From assembly GCA_964019415.1 (NCBI GenBank), contig OZ025873.1, positions 1,601,482 to 1,665,481 of the forward strand: a stretch of DNA of 64,000 nt, read 5' to 3'. Below, one piece after another: positions 38,816-50,334 of this stretch. How positions within the stretch are numbered: position 1 is the stretch's first letter; each line of letters begins with the position of its first letter. Under the pieces are notes generated by a model that saw only the letters and a program-made list of their open reading frames with translations, was not told the origin of the DNA and searched no databases. This stretch comes from Ianthella basta. Lineage: Eukaryota; Porifera; Demospongiae; Verongiida; Ianthellidae. The position numbers and the translations under genes were made by a program.

Positions 38816-40178
38816 ATGCCGACCAGCCAGAGCGGTGATTTGCACAGAATTGGAACCTGGAACGTCCGATCATTGAATGGAAGAGAACAAGAACTGATTG
38901 GAGAGATGAAGAGGTACGATCTTGGCGTTCTTGGGGTTAGTGAGACGCGGTGGAAGGGTAATGGCGCTAAAAGTATAGATAATTGCTACGTGATTTTTTC
39001 GGGCGTAAGTGATGGTCGAGCGAGAGCGGGTGTAGCGGTATTTCTGTCGGAGGAGATGAGTAGGTGTGTCAGGAGCTGGCAGTGTGTGAATGAAAGGATT
39101 GTGGTGGTGAAACTAAAGGTGGTTGGGGGTGAATGGTTAACGCTTGTTCAAGTGTATGCCCCGACAAATGATAGCGGAGGCGAGGTGAAAGAGCATTTCT
39201 ACAATGAATTGCAGAAAGTCACAGAGAAGGTAGGAAGGAAAGAGACACTGATAATTATGGGGGACCTAAATGCAAGAGTGGGCAAAGACTCTGAAGTGTG
39301 GGGCAGTGTGATTGGCAGGCATGGTGAAGAAGTAAGAAATGAAAGTGGGGAGCAACTGTTGAGGTTTTGTGCAGTAAATGAGATGCTGGTTGCAAATTCA
39401 TGGTACCAACACAGGGAGATACACAAGTATACGTGGGTGTGCCCAGGCAGAGAGCTGAGGAGCATCATAGACTACTTTCTGGCGAGAAAGGGCGATCGAG
39501 TGAGGGTAAAAGATGTTAGAGTGGTTAGGGGTGCGGAGATAGGGAGTGATCACCATCTAGTTCTGTTGAAGATCAGTAAAATGAACAGGGGGGGAAGACA
39601 CAGAAAGGTTGAGGAGAGTGTGAGGATCAGAACAGATAGGTTGAAAGATAGGTGTATAAGGTTGAAGTTTGAGATGAGGTTGAAGCAGAAAATGAGCATC
39701 AGAGGTCAGAGAGTAAGCCACAGGGAGGAGAGCAGTGAAGAGGTGTGGGCAGAATTTAAGGAAGGAATATTGAGCACAGCTGTGGAAGTGTGTGGGGTGA
39801 GACGACACAATGGACAGAGGAAGAGAACGAGATGGTGGAATGAGGAAGTGAAGGAAGCAGTAAGGAAGAAGAAGGTGGCATACATGATGTGGTTGCAACG
39901 AAAGACATCAGAAGCTAAGGATGAGTACCATCGGGCAAAGAAGGAAGCCAAGAGAGTAGTGAGAATAGCACAGAATGAAGAATGGATGGAGCTGGGCAGG
40001 TCTCTGCAGAGTGACTTTCAGAACAACCAACGCAGGTTCTGGAGGAGAGTGAGGGCACCTAAGAGAGGCAGTCAAGAGGTGGATAAGATTTGTGATGGCA
40101 ATGGTCAAGTGATTGGTAAGGAAGATGGGGTCATGGAGAGATGGAAGGAGTACTTCTCAGGGTTACTACAGGGGGGGG
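38816..40178 (+). CDS. RTE polyprotein, endonuclease part
   Basis: The first in-frame ATG is 38816. An APE-like endonuclease follows, with metal- and DNA-binding motifs in order: GTWNVRSL (Asn), SETRWKG (Glu), LVQVYAPTND, IIMGDLNARVG (Asp/Asn), YTW and SDHHLV (Asp/His). All expected catalytic residues are present. It nicks target DNA to prime reverse transcription. Downstream is a basic linker rich in Arg/Lys (about residues 255-430), possibly for RNA binding. The frame continues only about 16 codons past the G8 run before a stop at 40228, while the reverse transcriptase lies in another frame. The continuation of the polyprotein is therefore disrupted by this run, or by a sequencing error there. 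Confidence 0.85.
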
Positions 40179-41645
40179 CTGGAAGAGGAGAGCCCAAAGA
40201 AAGCTGCAGGTTTATGCCCAATGTATGAAGAGGACAGCATTGGTATTGAGGAAGTTGTGGAAGCCATAGCAAAGTTGAAGAGTGGAAAGGCCCCAGGTGT
40301 ATGTGGAATTGATGCGGAAATGCTGAAAGCAGGAGGCATGGTGGCAGCTGAGTGGTTACACAGAGTCATAGAGGTAGCATGGGCAAAGGGAGAAGTGGCG
40401 AATGATTGGAAGAAAGCGGTTATTGTACCACTGCACAAGAAGGGCAGTAAGATGGTGTGTAGCAACTACAGAGGGATAAGCCTGCTCAGTATACCCAGCA
40501 AAGTGTATGCACGAATCCTGGACAGCCGAGTGAGAAGCAAAACGGAAAGTAAGGTATTGGAAGTGCAAGGGGCCTTTAGGCGAGGAAGAAGTTGTGTAGA
40601 TCAAATCTTTACAATCAGGCAACTAAGCGAGAAAGTGCTTGAGAAGAACAAACAGATGGTGATAGCGTGCATAGATCTGGAGAAAGCATACGATAAGGTC
40701 TGTAGAGTCAGGTTATGGCAGGTGCTGGAGCGCTATGGAATTCAGGGAGGTCTAATGACAGCAATCAGGTCCATGTACCTAGGGAGCCAAGCATGTGTCC
40801 GTGCTAGTGGGAAAATGTCAGGATGGTTCCCCATTACCCAGGGAGTGAGGCAGGGGTGTGTGATGTCACCATGGTTATTTAATGTGTTCATGGATGGAAT
40901 AATAAGAGAAGTGAAAGAGAGCCTACAGGGCGGGGTGCAGCTAACAACTACCAACGTACAGATGCTACTATTTGCAGATGATGTGGTGATGGTGACTGAG
41001 AAGAAGGACGACATGCAGAGAAACATGGATGAGATGAAGAAAGTGATGGAGAAATGGGGAATGAAGATGCATTGGGGTAAAACGAAAGTGATGGTGGTAA
41101 GCAGGACAGAAGAGGAATGTAAATTGAGCATCGAGGGTGAAGATATTGAAGATGTTAAGAAGCTGAAGTACCTAGGAGCAATGATCAGTGCAGATGGGAG
41201 GTGTGATGAAGAAATTGAACAGAGGGTTGGGGCAGCAGCAAAAGTGGTAGGAGCAATGAGAAAGGAGGTGCTGGAGAGAAGAGAGCTACTGAAGAAAACT
41301 AAGCTGAGGGTGTTCAATGCTATGGTAGTGCCCACACTCACCTATGGCTGTGAGACATGGACTATGCAGAAGAGACACGAGAGTAAGATACAGGCATGTG
41401 AAATGATGTTCCTAAGAAGAGTGGAGGGTGTGACAAGGATGGACAGGGTGAGAAATGAAGCGGTGAGGAGATCTCTTGGACAGGAAGCAGTGTTAGACAT
41501 TGTGAAGGATAAGCAAAGAAGGTGGAAGGTGAAAGTGGAGGAGATGGATGGGGATCGATTGGTGAAGCAAGTATATGAAGAAGAAATGACGGGAAAGAGA
41601 CCGAGAGGAAGACCAAGGAAGCGATGGACTGATAATTTTAAGTAA
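40179..41645 (+). CDS. RTE polyprotein, reverse transcriptase part (frameshifted)
   Basis: This is open in the frame reached by a one-base slip at the preceding G8 run. RT motifs in order: KSGKAPGVCGIDAEMLK, VPLHKKGSK with NYRGISLLS, QGAFRRGRSCVDQIF, ACIDLEKAYDKV (catalytic Asp), GVRQGCVMSPWLFN, LLFADDVVMV (the catalytic FADD) and KLKYLGAMIS. The C-terminus has the LTYGCETWT and GRPRKRW motifs common in this clade, ending at 41645. It would copy the element RNA at the nicked target. The enzymatic motifs look intact, so decay is slight. It has no own credible start codon. Confidence 0.87.
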   Translation: MEEESPKKAAGLCPMYEEDSIGIEEVVEAIAKLKSGKAPGVCGIDAEMLKAGGMVAAEWLHRVIEVAWAKGEVANDWKKAVIVPLHKKGSKMVCSNYRGISLLSIPSKVYARILDSRVRSKTESKVLEVQGAFRRGRSCVDQIFTIRQLSEKVLEKNKQMVIACIDLEKAYDKVCRVRLWQVLERYGIQGGLMTAIRSMYLGSQACVRASGKMSGWFPITQGVRQGCVMSPWLFNVFMDGIIREVKESLQGGVQLTTTNVQMLLFADDVVMVTEKKDDMQRNMDEMKKVMEKWGMKMHWGKTKVMVVSRTEEECKLSIEGEDIEDVKKLKYLGAMISADGRCDEEIEQRVGAAAKVVGAMRKEVLERRELLKKTKLRVFNAMVVPTLTYGCETWTMQKRHESKIQACEMMFLRRVEGVTRMDRVRNEAVRRSLGQEAVLDIVKDKQRRWKVKVEEMDGDRLVKQVYEEEMTGKRPRGRPRKRWTDNFK

Positions 41646-41763
41646 TCCATTAGAACTTTGACTATAGAACATTACTATTTCCAGACATATACTATGTTAC
41701 CCATTGTACATTAGGCTACCTCCTGCAGAGGAGACATTGCCGTTATGAATGATGATGATGATG

Positions 41764-41885
41764 ATGATGTAAACCAGCCCTTTCCACTGTCTGTGCAAGT
41801 GGTCTACCATGTCAACTCCAGCAATGGAAGAGACACTATTGCTTCAACTGACAATACAGCTGCATTCCATAGAAGGAAATGTGCA
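41764..41885 (+). pseudogene. Exon-1 relic R7, right part
   Basis: After the second copy of the target duplication the relic resumes with cagccctttccactgtctg, gtctaccatgtcaactccag and NGRDT (NGTDT in R5). It ends at the usual relic break near gaaggaaatgtgcat. The spacer beyond duplicates that of R5. Confidence 0.8.
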
Positions 41886-42340
41886 TACACCTGGAAATGT
41901 ACATGACCTTGCATGACTTGCATGCTCGTGTACACATTTGTATGATTGTACACACTATGCTCATGCATGGTGCATACAATCCATATATATGTTAATGATC
42001 ACAAAACACTGCATGGCTGCATTATAGGATGAACAATAGCATTGTCTCTGAACAATACAAATGAAACCTGCTGACCCAGTCTACTGACTACTTCATTGTC
42101 CATGCATGAATATACATAATAATATTAATTATAACACTACATGGCTGCATTATAGGATGCACTATAGCATTGTCTCTGAACAATACAAATGAAACCTGCT
42201 GACCTAGTCTACTTGGAAAAAATGCATACAATACCTGAAGAAATTAATAATAATAGCATAGGTAAGTACAGAAAAACATGCAGTCAGTTGAAGGGAAAGC
42301 ACTGATCTCTACAGTGGTCAGTCAACTGTCATGCCAAGTC

Positions 42341-44041
42341 ATGGCATTTTCTTGTAAAGAATTCTTGTCCCTGATAGCTGTGGTGTTGCTCTTCACAGAC
42401 CACACTAAAGGAAGCTGTGTTAACTCCTTTGCTGAATTTGAGAGAATTGCGATCTATGAAAATGAGACGAATCGGGAAGAAATACACAGGAGTTTCTATG
42501 GTGTAAATCAGCCCTTTCCACTGTCTGTGCAAGTGGTCTACCATGTCAACTCCAGCAATGGAACAGACACTATCATTTCAACTGACCGAAATTGTTCCCC
42601 TGGGAAAGAGATGTGGCTTTGGATACCTTCACCTATCTTCATCTTCTGTGAACCCACTAAGCTGAATGAATATGCTCTACGCACCATGAACTACTTCACC
42701 AAATGGACACCATCTAAGGCACACATTTATGTGCCAGACATTTGTGACAGTGGAAACACTAAATTCAACATCCTCAATGAAATGACGTCAAGGGTAAGCA
42801 GCTGTTAACCATGGTGTATTCTGCAATCTGAAAAACACTGGGCCAGGCTAAAATCACAAGTTCTTCATTTCTTTATACAGATGCAGACATATGGGTTGAA
42901 CAAACACAGTGAGGAAGAACAGGGATATGTACTGAGAGGATGTGGGAAGCATGCAATCACAACACCATTAACAGCAACACAGCATGACAACAAGCGAGAG
43001 CTCGCAGTCTTTTCAGTGGCATTAAACATAGTGTATGCTGCAGGCAGCTACTTCCAGACTGCCATGATCATGCTGGTGTCTGCACTGTTTCTTCACTTCA
43101 AGGGCAACAAAATCGCTCAACACACCTCACAAACATCATATGATCATTACGGATTATTCTGGGGCTATGTTGCAACATCGATGGCAGGAAACATAGTCCT
43201 ACTCACATACAGTTCAACACTGGCAAGGCAGGGCATTCTAAGTGGGGTGCTTAGCCTACAGTTAGCAGCCTATACATACGTAACACTGCTGGTAGTTGGA
43301 TTTGTAGTTTCACTGCTAATTGCATTGCATTTTGGACGTAAACTGCAGTTTTCCATTCCATCCATCTTTCTTTGGTGTCTTGTAATCCCATGCTGCAATC
43401 AGAAAAGACTGGTGAAGAAAACAGTGCAGGTCTTGTCACTCTGGAGTGTCATATTCTTTCAGGCTACAGTGATGTTCTATGCAGACTTTGTATTCTGTGC
43501 ATTTCTTGCTACATCAGATGCAGTGGTCTCAGCGCTCTTGCCACTGCTGTTTGCTGTCTTCTGTAGCATACACTTCTTTGCTATCCTATTCAAAAGCACT
43601 AAACCCAAAAGGAGTCCACAGCTGAAGTATACAGTTCTGTCTATCCTGATTAATGGAGCTCAGACACTGGTGTTCACAATTGCATTCGCAGCAGCATTCT
43701 GCTTTGGTTTGGTGATTTGTGCTGCCGGTGGTTTAGTCAACTATCGTGTCCAAGACAACAGCCTCTCCCCCACCCTTTCCACATTAGTTACACCATTGGC
43801 ATTAGCTGTGTTTGGATGGTCTCTACGCCAAGTTGGCTCCCAATGGCTCAAGCTCCACATGTCTCAACCTGCACAGGAAGCACTACGTCAGGAGCAGGGT
43901 CACAACCAGGAGCTATCCAGCAGCACTCATGCAGTGAATGATGCAGCGAGTACCAATGAGCGTGCTATCCCAATTATCAGTTGGCTACGACAGCGATATA
44001 GTTCCACCGAACAGGCCAAGTATGAACCAATAGCTCCATAG
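42341..44041 (+). CDS. Array copy 11 (subfamily C), multi-pass membrane protein, 537 aa
   Basis: Exons 42341-42793 and 42881-44041; 87-nt intron. It is the duplicate of copy 7. Exon 1 differs at NSSNGT (NFSNGT in 7), STDRNCSPG (STDPNC in nearly all others) and DICDSGN. Exon 2 is the same protein until the tail, where LRQEQGHN, NDAASTNER and SSTEQAKYEPIAP replace LREEQGHN, NDVESTNER and SSTKQAKYEPIAP. As with copy 7, an upstream in-frame ATG at 42278 exists but the conserved start is preferred. Confidence 0.87.
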
Positions 44042-44551
44042 TCTAGCTGCATGTGTTGTTATCCAGGTGATAGCAACAACTACTTTAGAGTGTGCATATC
44101 AAACCAGTCAGTTACTGTAGGGACTGGATTGTAACATTATCAAACATTCAACATATGTATATACTGTGTAAATACCATCATGCATGTATTCGTTGTCTCA
44201 ACAATGCAAATGAAACCTGCCACCTTGAAAACTGACTTTTTCAACATCAATGTACCTACGCATTGCCATATTAGGACTGTAAGTTACTCAATACATGACA
44301 CTGCAACACTGTGTACATCCATATGACATGCATGGGCATGCATCTACTGACTGTGTTGTTTATCACAAGCGAACACTGTTTGTGAATCACAGTTTCAAGA
44401 TAGCTGTGTATCACAAGGTCTTCGTTTTCACTGACTGACATTGTTTATAACACTAGCTCATTATTTTCTTCACAGGTGCTACAAGGTGAACCATTATGAC
44501 TCTACAGCAGTAGGCTATAGCTCTATAGTGGTGGGCCAGCTACTGACAGCC
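44042..44551. other. Spacer between copies 11 and 12
   Basis: No gene and no relic. It duplicates 29413-29922 with only scattered substitutions, for example gcgaacactg for gcgaactctg. Confidence 0.6.
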
Positions 44552-46249
44552 ATGATGTGTTCTTGTAGAAAATTCTTGCCTCTAGCAGCTGTGATGATGA
44601 TTGTCACAGCCAGTGCTAAAGGAGGCTGTGTCAGTTCCTTTGCTGAATTTGAGAGAATCGTGATTCATGGAAATGAAGAAAATCGGGAAGAAGTACACAG
44701 GAGTTTCTATGGTGTAAATCAGCCCTTTCCACTGTCTGTGCAAGTGGTCTACCATGTCAACTCCAGCAATGGAACAGACACCATCATTTCAACTGACCCA
44801 AATTGTCCCCCTGGGAAGGAGATGTGGCTCTGGGTACCTTCACCTGTCTTCATCATCTTCCTTGATCCCACTAAGTTGAATGAATATGCTCTACGCACAA
44901 TGAACTACTTCACCAAATGGACACCGCCTAAAGCACAAATTTATGTACCAGAAATTTGTGACAGTGGAAACACTCAATTCAACTTCCTCAATGAAATGAC
45001 ATCAAGGGTAAGCAGCTGTTAACATGGTACATTTGCACAGTTATCTGTAAATGCAGCAATTAAAAATGTAATTTCTTCATTATTTCTATAGATTCAGGCA
45101 CATGGATCAAACAAGCACAATGGTGAAGAACAGGGATATGTAGCAAGAGGATGTGGGGAGGATGCAGCAACAACATTATTGACACCAACAAAACGAAACA
45201 ACAGAACAAATCTCGCAGATGCCTCAGTGGTGTTAATTGGAGTGTACATCATAGGCGTTTACTTCCAGACTGCCATGGTCATGCTGGTGTCTGCATTGTT
45301 CCTTCACTTCAAGGGCAGCAAAATTGCTCAACACACATCACAAACATCATATGATCATTATGGATTATTCTGGGGCTATGTTGTAACTTCACTAGCAGGT
45401 AACATAGTCCTACTCACATACGGCTCAACACTGGCAAGACAAGGCATTTCAAGCGAGGTGTTTAACCTACAGTTAACATCTTATGCACACGTGGTTCTGA
45501 TGGTAGGAGGATTAGCAGTTTCACTGCTAATTGCATTGCATTTTGGACATAAACTGCAGTTTTCCATTCCATCCATCTTCCTTTGGTGTCTTGTAATCCC
45601 ATGCTGCAACCAGAAGAGGTTGATGAAGAAAACAGTGCAAGTCCTGTCACTCTGGAGTGTTCTTTACTTTCAGGCTGCGGTGATGGGCTATGCAGACTTC
45701 ATATTCTTTGCTGTTCTTGCTACACCACATGCAGTCATTTCTGCACTCTTGCTGCTGCTGTTTGCTGCCTTCTGCAGCATACACCTCTTTGCTATCCTAT
45801 TCAAAAGCACTAAACTCAGGAGTCCACAGCTGAAGAATACAGTTCTGTCTATCCTGATCAATGTAGCTCAGACACTGGTGTTCACAATTGCATTTGCAGC
45901 AGCATTCTGCTTTGGCGTGGTCATTTGCGTTGCTGGTGGTTTAGTCAACTATCGTGTCCAAGGCAGCAGCCTCTACCCCACTCTTTCCACACTAGTTACA
46001 CCACTGGCTTTAGCTGTGTTTGGATGGTCTCTACGCCAAGTTGGCTCCCAGTGGCTCAAGCTCCACATGTCTCAACCTGCACATGAAGCACCACCCGAGG
46101 AGCAGGGTCACAACCAGGAGCCATCCAGCAGTACTCATGCAGTGAATGATGTGGAAAGTACCAATGAGCGTGCTATCCCAATTATCAGTTGGCTACGACA
46201 GCGAATTACAGCCAACAAACATGCCCAGTATGAACCAATATATAGCTAA
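44552..46249 (+). CDS. Array copy 12 (subfamily B), multi-pass membrane protein, 537 aa
   Basis: Exons 44552-45007 and 45092-46249; 84-nt intron. It is the duplicate of copy 8 with identical encoded exon 1, including the signal peptide cysteine and IFLDPTKLN. Exon 2 restores GLAVSLL and carries QVGSQWLKLHMSQ and GHNQEPSSSTHAV. It shares the one-codon deletion KLRSPQ with copy 8, confirming common origin. The tail ends LRQRITANKHAQYEPIYS. Confidence 0.88.
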
Positions 46250-46400
46250 TTAAGCTCCATAGGCTAATTAAGCTCCTATATAGCTTGTTGTTGTCAAAGC
46301 AATAGCAGCAACCTCTGTACATAGAGTGTGCATATGAATACCAGTTACTTATTATGTGGAGGCTGAAATAATATCAAATATCAAATATCAAGTATTACTA

Positions 46401-46573
46401 CAGTGGAACCTATCTGAGACAACTGCCCATGGGCCAACTGACCTTTATTGAGAGGTGGCTGCTCTGCAGAGGTAGATTGCTATGTTCAGTGCTATTTGGA
46501 GCCAGTGAGTCTGGCTGTTTTAGAGAGGTGGCTGCCTAACCCAGTGACCATCTTAGACAGGTTTGTTCCACTC
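46401..46573 (+). mobile_element. MITE preceding copy 13
   Basis: Nearly identical to 31772-31944 in sequence and in flanking host bases (caagtattacta on the left, ctaagtcaatatgcatag on the right), so it was copied as part of the segmental duplication rather than inserted independently. Confidence 0.78.
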
Positions 46574-47074
46574 TAAGTCAATATGCATAGCTAGTAACCA
46601 TAAAAGAAATTGTACAATCATATCATATTGCATATATTCATTATCTCTGAATAATACAAATGACACCTGTGACATGTACATAGTAATGATCATTTAACAC
46701 TATCAGTGTACCTATAGATATTGCCACATTTGGACTGTTACTCAACACACAACACGGCAACACTGCATGTGTGCATGTGATGTGGGCATTCACCAACTGG
46801 TTGTGTTGTTTGTCACAAGTGAACACTGATTGCATGCACAAGGCAATCACAGTTGGAAGATGGTTGAGGTATATCAACACCATCTTCATTTTACTGACTA
46901 TAGCTGAGTTGTTGACACTAATCTACACTGCACATGGCATATCTCAGCTTCAGGATGCTCGAGTCCACTTTCACTGACTGACAATACTGGTGCTGGGATA
47001 CAAATAGTATCACTGTAGAAAATGGGTGATTTTAGAGAGTATGCTAGTACACAACAATAACAGTAGGTCCACCT

Positions 47075-47114
47075 TATAAAGTCTACAGTAGTAGGCCAGA
47101 TAGTGGCAGTCACA
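47075..47114 (+). promoter_or_regulatory. TATA-like box and conserved leader of copy 13
   Basis: TATAAA at 47075-47080 again lies exactly 40 bp before the ATG, followed by the gtctacagtagtaggccaga leader. Confidence 0.5.
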
Positions 47115-48820
47115 ATGTTCTCTTGTAGCAAACTGTTCTATCTGGCAGCTGTTGTGGTGGTGTTTGTACCCAACACTGAAGGAAGCTGTGTTGGTTCCTT
47201 TGCTGAATTTGAGCGAATTGCGATTTGGGAGAATGAGGCAAACCAAGAAGAAATACACAGGAATTTCTATGGTGTAAACCAGCGCTTTCCACTATCTGTG
47301 CAAGTGATCTACCATGTCAACTCCAGCAATGGAACAGACACCATCATTTCAACTGACCCAAACTGTCCCCCTGGAAAGGAAATGTGGCTCTGGGTACCTT
47401 CACCTATCTTCATCTTCTCCGAGCCCACAAAACTGAATGAGTATGCTCTACGCACTATGAACTACTTCACTAAATGGGATCCGCGAAAAGTCAATATTTA
47501 TGTACCAGAAATTTGTGACAGTGGAAACACTCAATTCAACATCCTCAATGAAATGACATCAAGGGTGAGCAGCTGTTAACCATGGTACATTCTGCCAGAA
47601 TTGTTCAGCTACCTAAGAATACAGTGACTACAACATAGTTTCTACATTTCTTTATACAGGTACATGCACACGGATTTAGTAACCACAGTGGAGAATTTGA
47701 AGAGCAGGGCTATGTACTGAGAGGATGTGGGGAGGATGCGATAACAACTCACTTAACACCAACACAGCGAGACAATAAAAGAGGGATTGCAGGCTTCTCA
47801 GTGGCACTACTTACAGTGTATATTGTAGGCACTTACTTCCAGACTGCCATGGTCGCGCTGGTGTCTGCATTGATTCTTCACCTCAAGGGTAACAAAATTG
47901 CTCAACACACTTCAAATACATTATATGATCATTACGGATTGTTCTGGGGCTATGTTGTAACATCAATAGCAGGGAACATAGTCCTACTCACATATGGCTC
48001 AATACTGGCAAGACAAAGCTTTCTAAGTGGGGTGCTGGAAATACAGCTATCAGCTTGTGCACATTTGGGACTGGTAGTAGGTGGATTTGTAGTTTCACTG
48101 CTAATTGCATTGTATTTTGGACGTAAACTGCAGTTTACCATTCCATCTATCTTCCTTTGGTGCTTTATAATCCCATGTTGTAACCAGAAAAGGCTGATGA
48201 AGAAAACAGTGCAAGTCCTGTCACTCTGGAGTGTTCTTTACTTTCAGGTTGTGGTGATGGGCTATGCAGACTTCATATTCTTTGCTTTTCTTGCTACACC
48301 AGATACAGTGGTCTCTGCACTCTTGCCACTGCTGTTTGCAGCCTTCTGTAGCATACACTTCTTTGCTATCTTATTCAAAAGCACTAAACTCAGAAGGAGT
48401 CCACAGCTGAAGTATACAGTTCTGTCTATCCTGATTAATGTAGCTCAGACACTGGTGTTCACAATTGCGTTTGCAGCAGCATTCTGCTTTGGTTTGGTCA
48501 TTTGTGCTGCCGGTGGTTTAGTCAACTATCACATCCAAGACAACAGCCTCTCCCCCACTCTTTCCACATTAGTTACACCACTGGCACTCGCTGCATTTGG
48601 ATGGAGTCTACGCCAAGTTGGCTCCCAATGGCTCAAGCTTCACATGTCTCAACCTGCACATGAAGCACTACGTCAGGAGCAGGGTCACAACCAGGAGCTA
48701 TCCAGCAGCACTCATGCAGTGAATGATGTGGAAAGTACCAGTGAGCGTGCTATCCCAATTATCAGTTGGCTACGACAGCGATATAGTGCCACCAAACAGG
48801 CCCAGTATGAACCCATTTGA
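47115..48820 (+). CDS. Array copy 13 (subfamily A), multi-pass membrane protein, 536 aa
   Basis: Exons 47115-47564 and 47660-48820. The donor is gtgagc rather than gtaagc and exon 2 starts with Val. Exon 1 matches copies 5 and 9 (MFSCSKLFYLAAVVVVFV) but has EGSCVGSF, HRNFYGV and KWDPRKVNIY. Exon 2 switches to a different A-type variable segment (SILARQSFLSGVLEIQLSACAH) close to copy 2, so the gene looks mosaic. Core changes include IALYFGRKLQFTIPS and CFIIPCC. The protein stops directly after YEPI, without the usual two extra residues, which suggests YEPI itself is the conserved unit. Confidence 0.87.
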
Positions 48821-50334
48821 ATTCCACAATATGTACTAGATTTGCTTTGTTGCTGTTATTATAGTGATAACAGAGTGTGAGTGTGCATACAAAAACCGTC
48901 ATCATTTACTGTAGTGGTTGTAATGTTACCAAACATTAGATTAATATAGCTACCAACCAAGGCATGATATGCAATGTATCCTCATGTACTGATCAAAGTG
49001 TGTGTGTGTGTGTGTACAACTGTTGTATCTTAGTCTTCTCCAGTTAGAGGCACACATATCGTTACTCAATCAGTGGCCAACAACAACATCAAAGAAAATA
49101 CCAGGCACACATATAATTATAGGCACGCAAGCTAACCAGAACACTGCCACGCATGTCTTAGGCCAATCATGTACAATACACAATACCATGATGCTGTTCT
49201 GGCTGCCTGGTTGGCTTCAATACACATCAACACCATAATAGTTGTGATGAGATCTTCCTGAGCAATGGGGATTTTACATACTGTACAGCTGAATACATGA
49301 GTTAGTAACACCATCTGTGAAACAACATTGTGGTAAAGTATAATTTAGCATCTGTTCAAACTGTTTCTTGCGCATATCTTACCTGTTTCCTGTTACATCG
49401 TGTACTTTTGCACTGGAACAGCTGCAAGTAGCCAAAGTTTCAATAACTATAGTACTAAAAGAAGTATACATTTTTGCATGTATCAGCAGATAGTGTTTAG
49501 TCCAGAGTTGTGTACACACAAGCACTATACAACTAATATTAGTGCTGCATGTGTTGTTTGGGGCATGTTGCCGGTCGCAAACATTGTGAAAGTTTATAGT
49601 TGACATGATTTCAGTGTGACGTGCACACACTATAGGCCATGAACAAACATGCACAATGTGCTGGTTTGATGCACCAGGCAGTAAACAGTCACTCTGTGGT
49701 GTGAGGTACACGTGCAAGCTTATGTACGTATGAGTAAGCAAACCCAGTGTGGTACGGATGTGCTGCATGTAGGCAATGAATTCAGTAACAGCACAGGATA
49801 GTGTGAGACGCAAACACCCTAAAGTAAACATGATTATGGATTTGTTGTGGCATGTACACACCTGGCATTTAAATCAAACCATTGTGCCATCAATGTGATT
49901 TGTGTGCATATAGAAGTGAACAGGGGGTTACAGTTGAAATGTGCATTTAGTGGCAAGTATCTGCAATCACCCATGAAACAGGTTCTCCCTGTGGAACAGT
50001 GGCTTGGTGGAAATTGTATATCAGTGCCCACAGTGGAGTCTGAGTCCTGCCGTGTTGCCTTCTGGCCATGGAGATGAATGACATATTATGTAGTTGTAGC
50101 ATGCATAGAGGCATGCACACCTACTGGCTGTGCTGTTGGCCATGAATACAACACTGTTTTATTGTACATATCACATTTTCAGTTGGTTGAATATGTCATC
50201 AAATTCACCTTCATTGCATGACCAGTTGGTGATTAGATACGTACATACATGAAAGCGGGCTTCAGACAGCATACTGTATATAGCACATGGCAGCAACAAC
50301 AGGCACACCATTCATACCACATTAGGCCGACTGT
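48821..50334. other. Long intergenic stretch, no supported gene
   Basis: No array sequence is recognisable until about 49880, apart from a GT run at 49000-49015. The 50000-50330 part matches spacer seen before relics R5, R7, R9 and R10 (ctactggctgtgctgttggc, ttcattgcatgacc). A 160-codon minus-strand frame (49379-49861) shows no domain or conserved composition. Confidence 0.5.

Larger units (their letters stand above)
38745..41763 (+). mobile_element. RTE-type non-LTR retrotransposon, near full length (about 3.0 kb)
   Basis: It has a 5' end agatacgtgtgacaaaatgg, an apurinic-type endonuclease followed by reverse transcriptase, a short 3' UTR and a (GAT)n tail merging with the target-site duplication. 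Size, single-polyprotein layout, simple-repeat tail and C-terminal GRPRKRW motif all fit the RTE clade. It split relic R7, and the paralogous relic R5 is uninterrupted. One frameshift at a G8 run (40171-40178) separates the two enzymatic parts. Base composition is purine-rich on the plus strand, unlike the array. Confidence 0.9.
31945..46400 (+). repeat. Segmental duplication, second block (copies 9-12)
   Basis: This is the duplicate of 20303-31769. It is about 3.0 kb longer because of the RTE retrotransposon at 38745-41763. Order is preserved: copy 9, relic R6, copy 10, Helitron C, relic R7, copy 11, copy 12. The next MITE (46401) and copy 13 repeat the start of the block a third time. Confidence 0.85.

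Noticed and set aside
49379..49861. 160-codon minus-strand frame
   Set aside because: Low-complexity-free but with no domain, no homologue in the window and composition like surrounding spacer.
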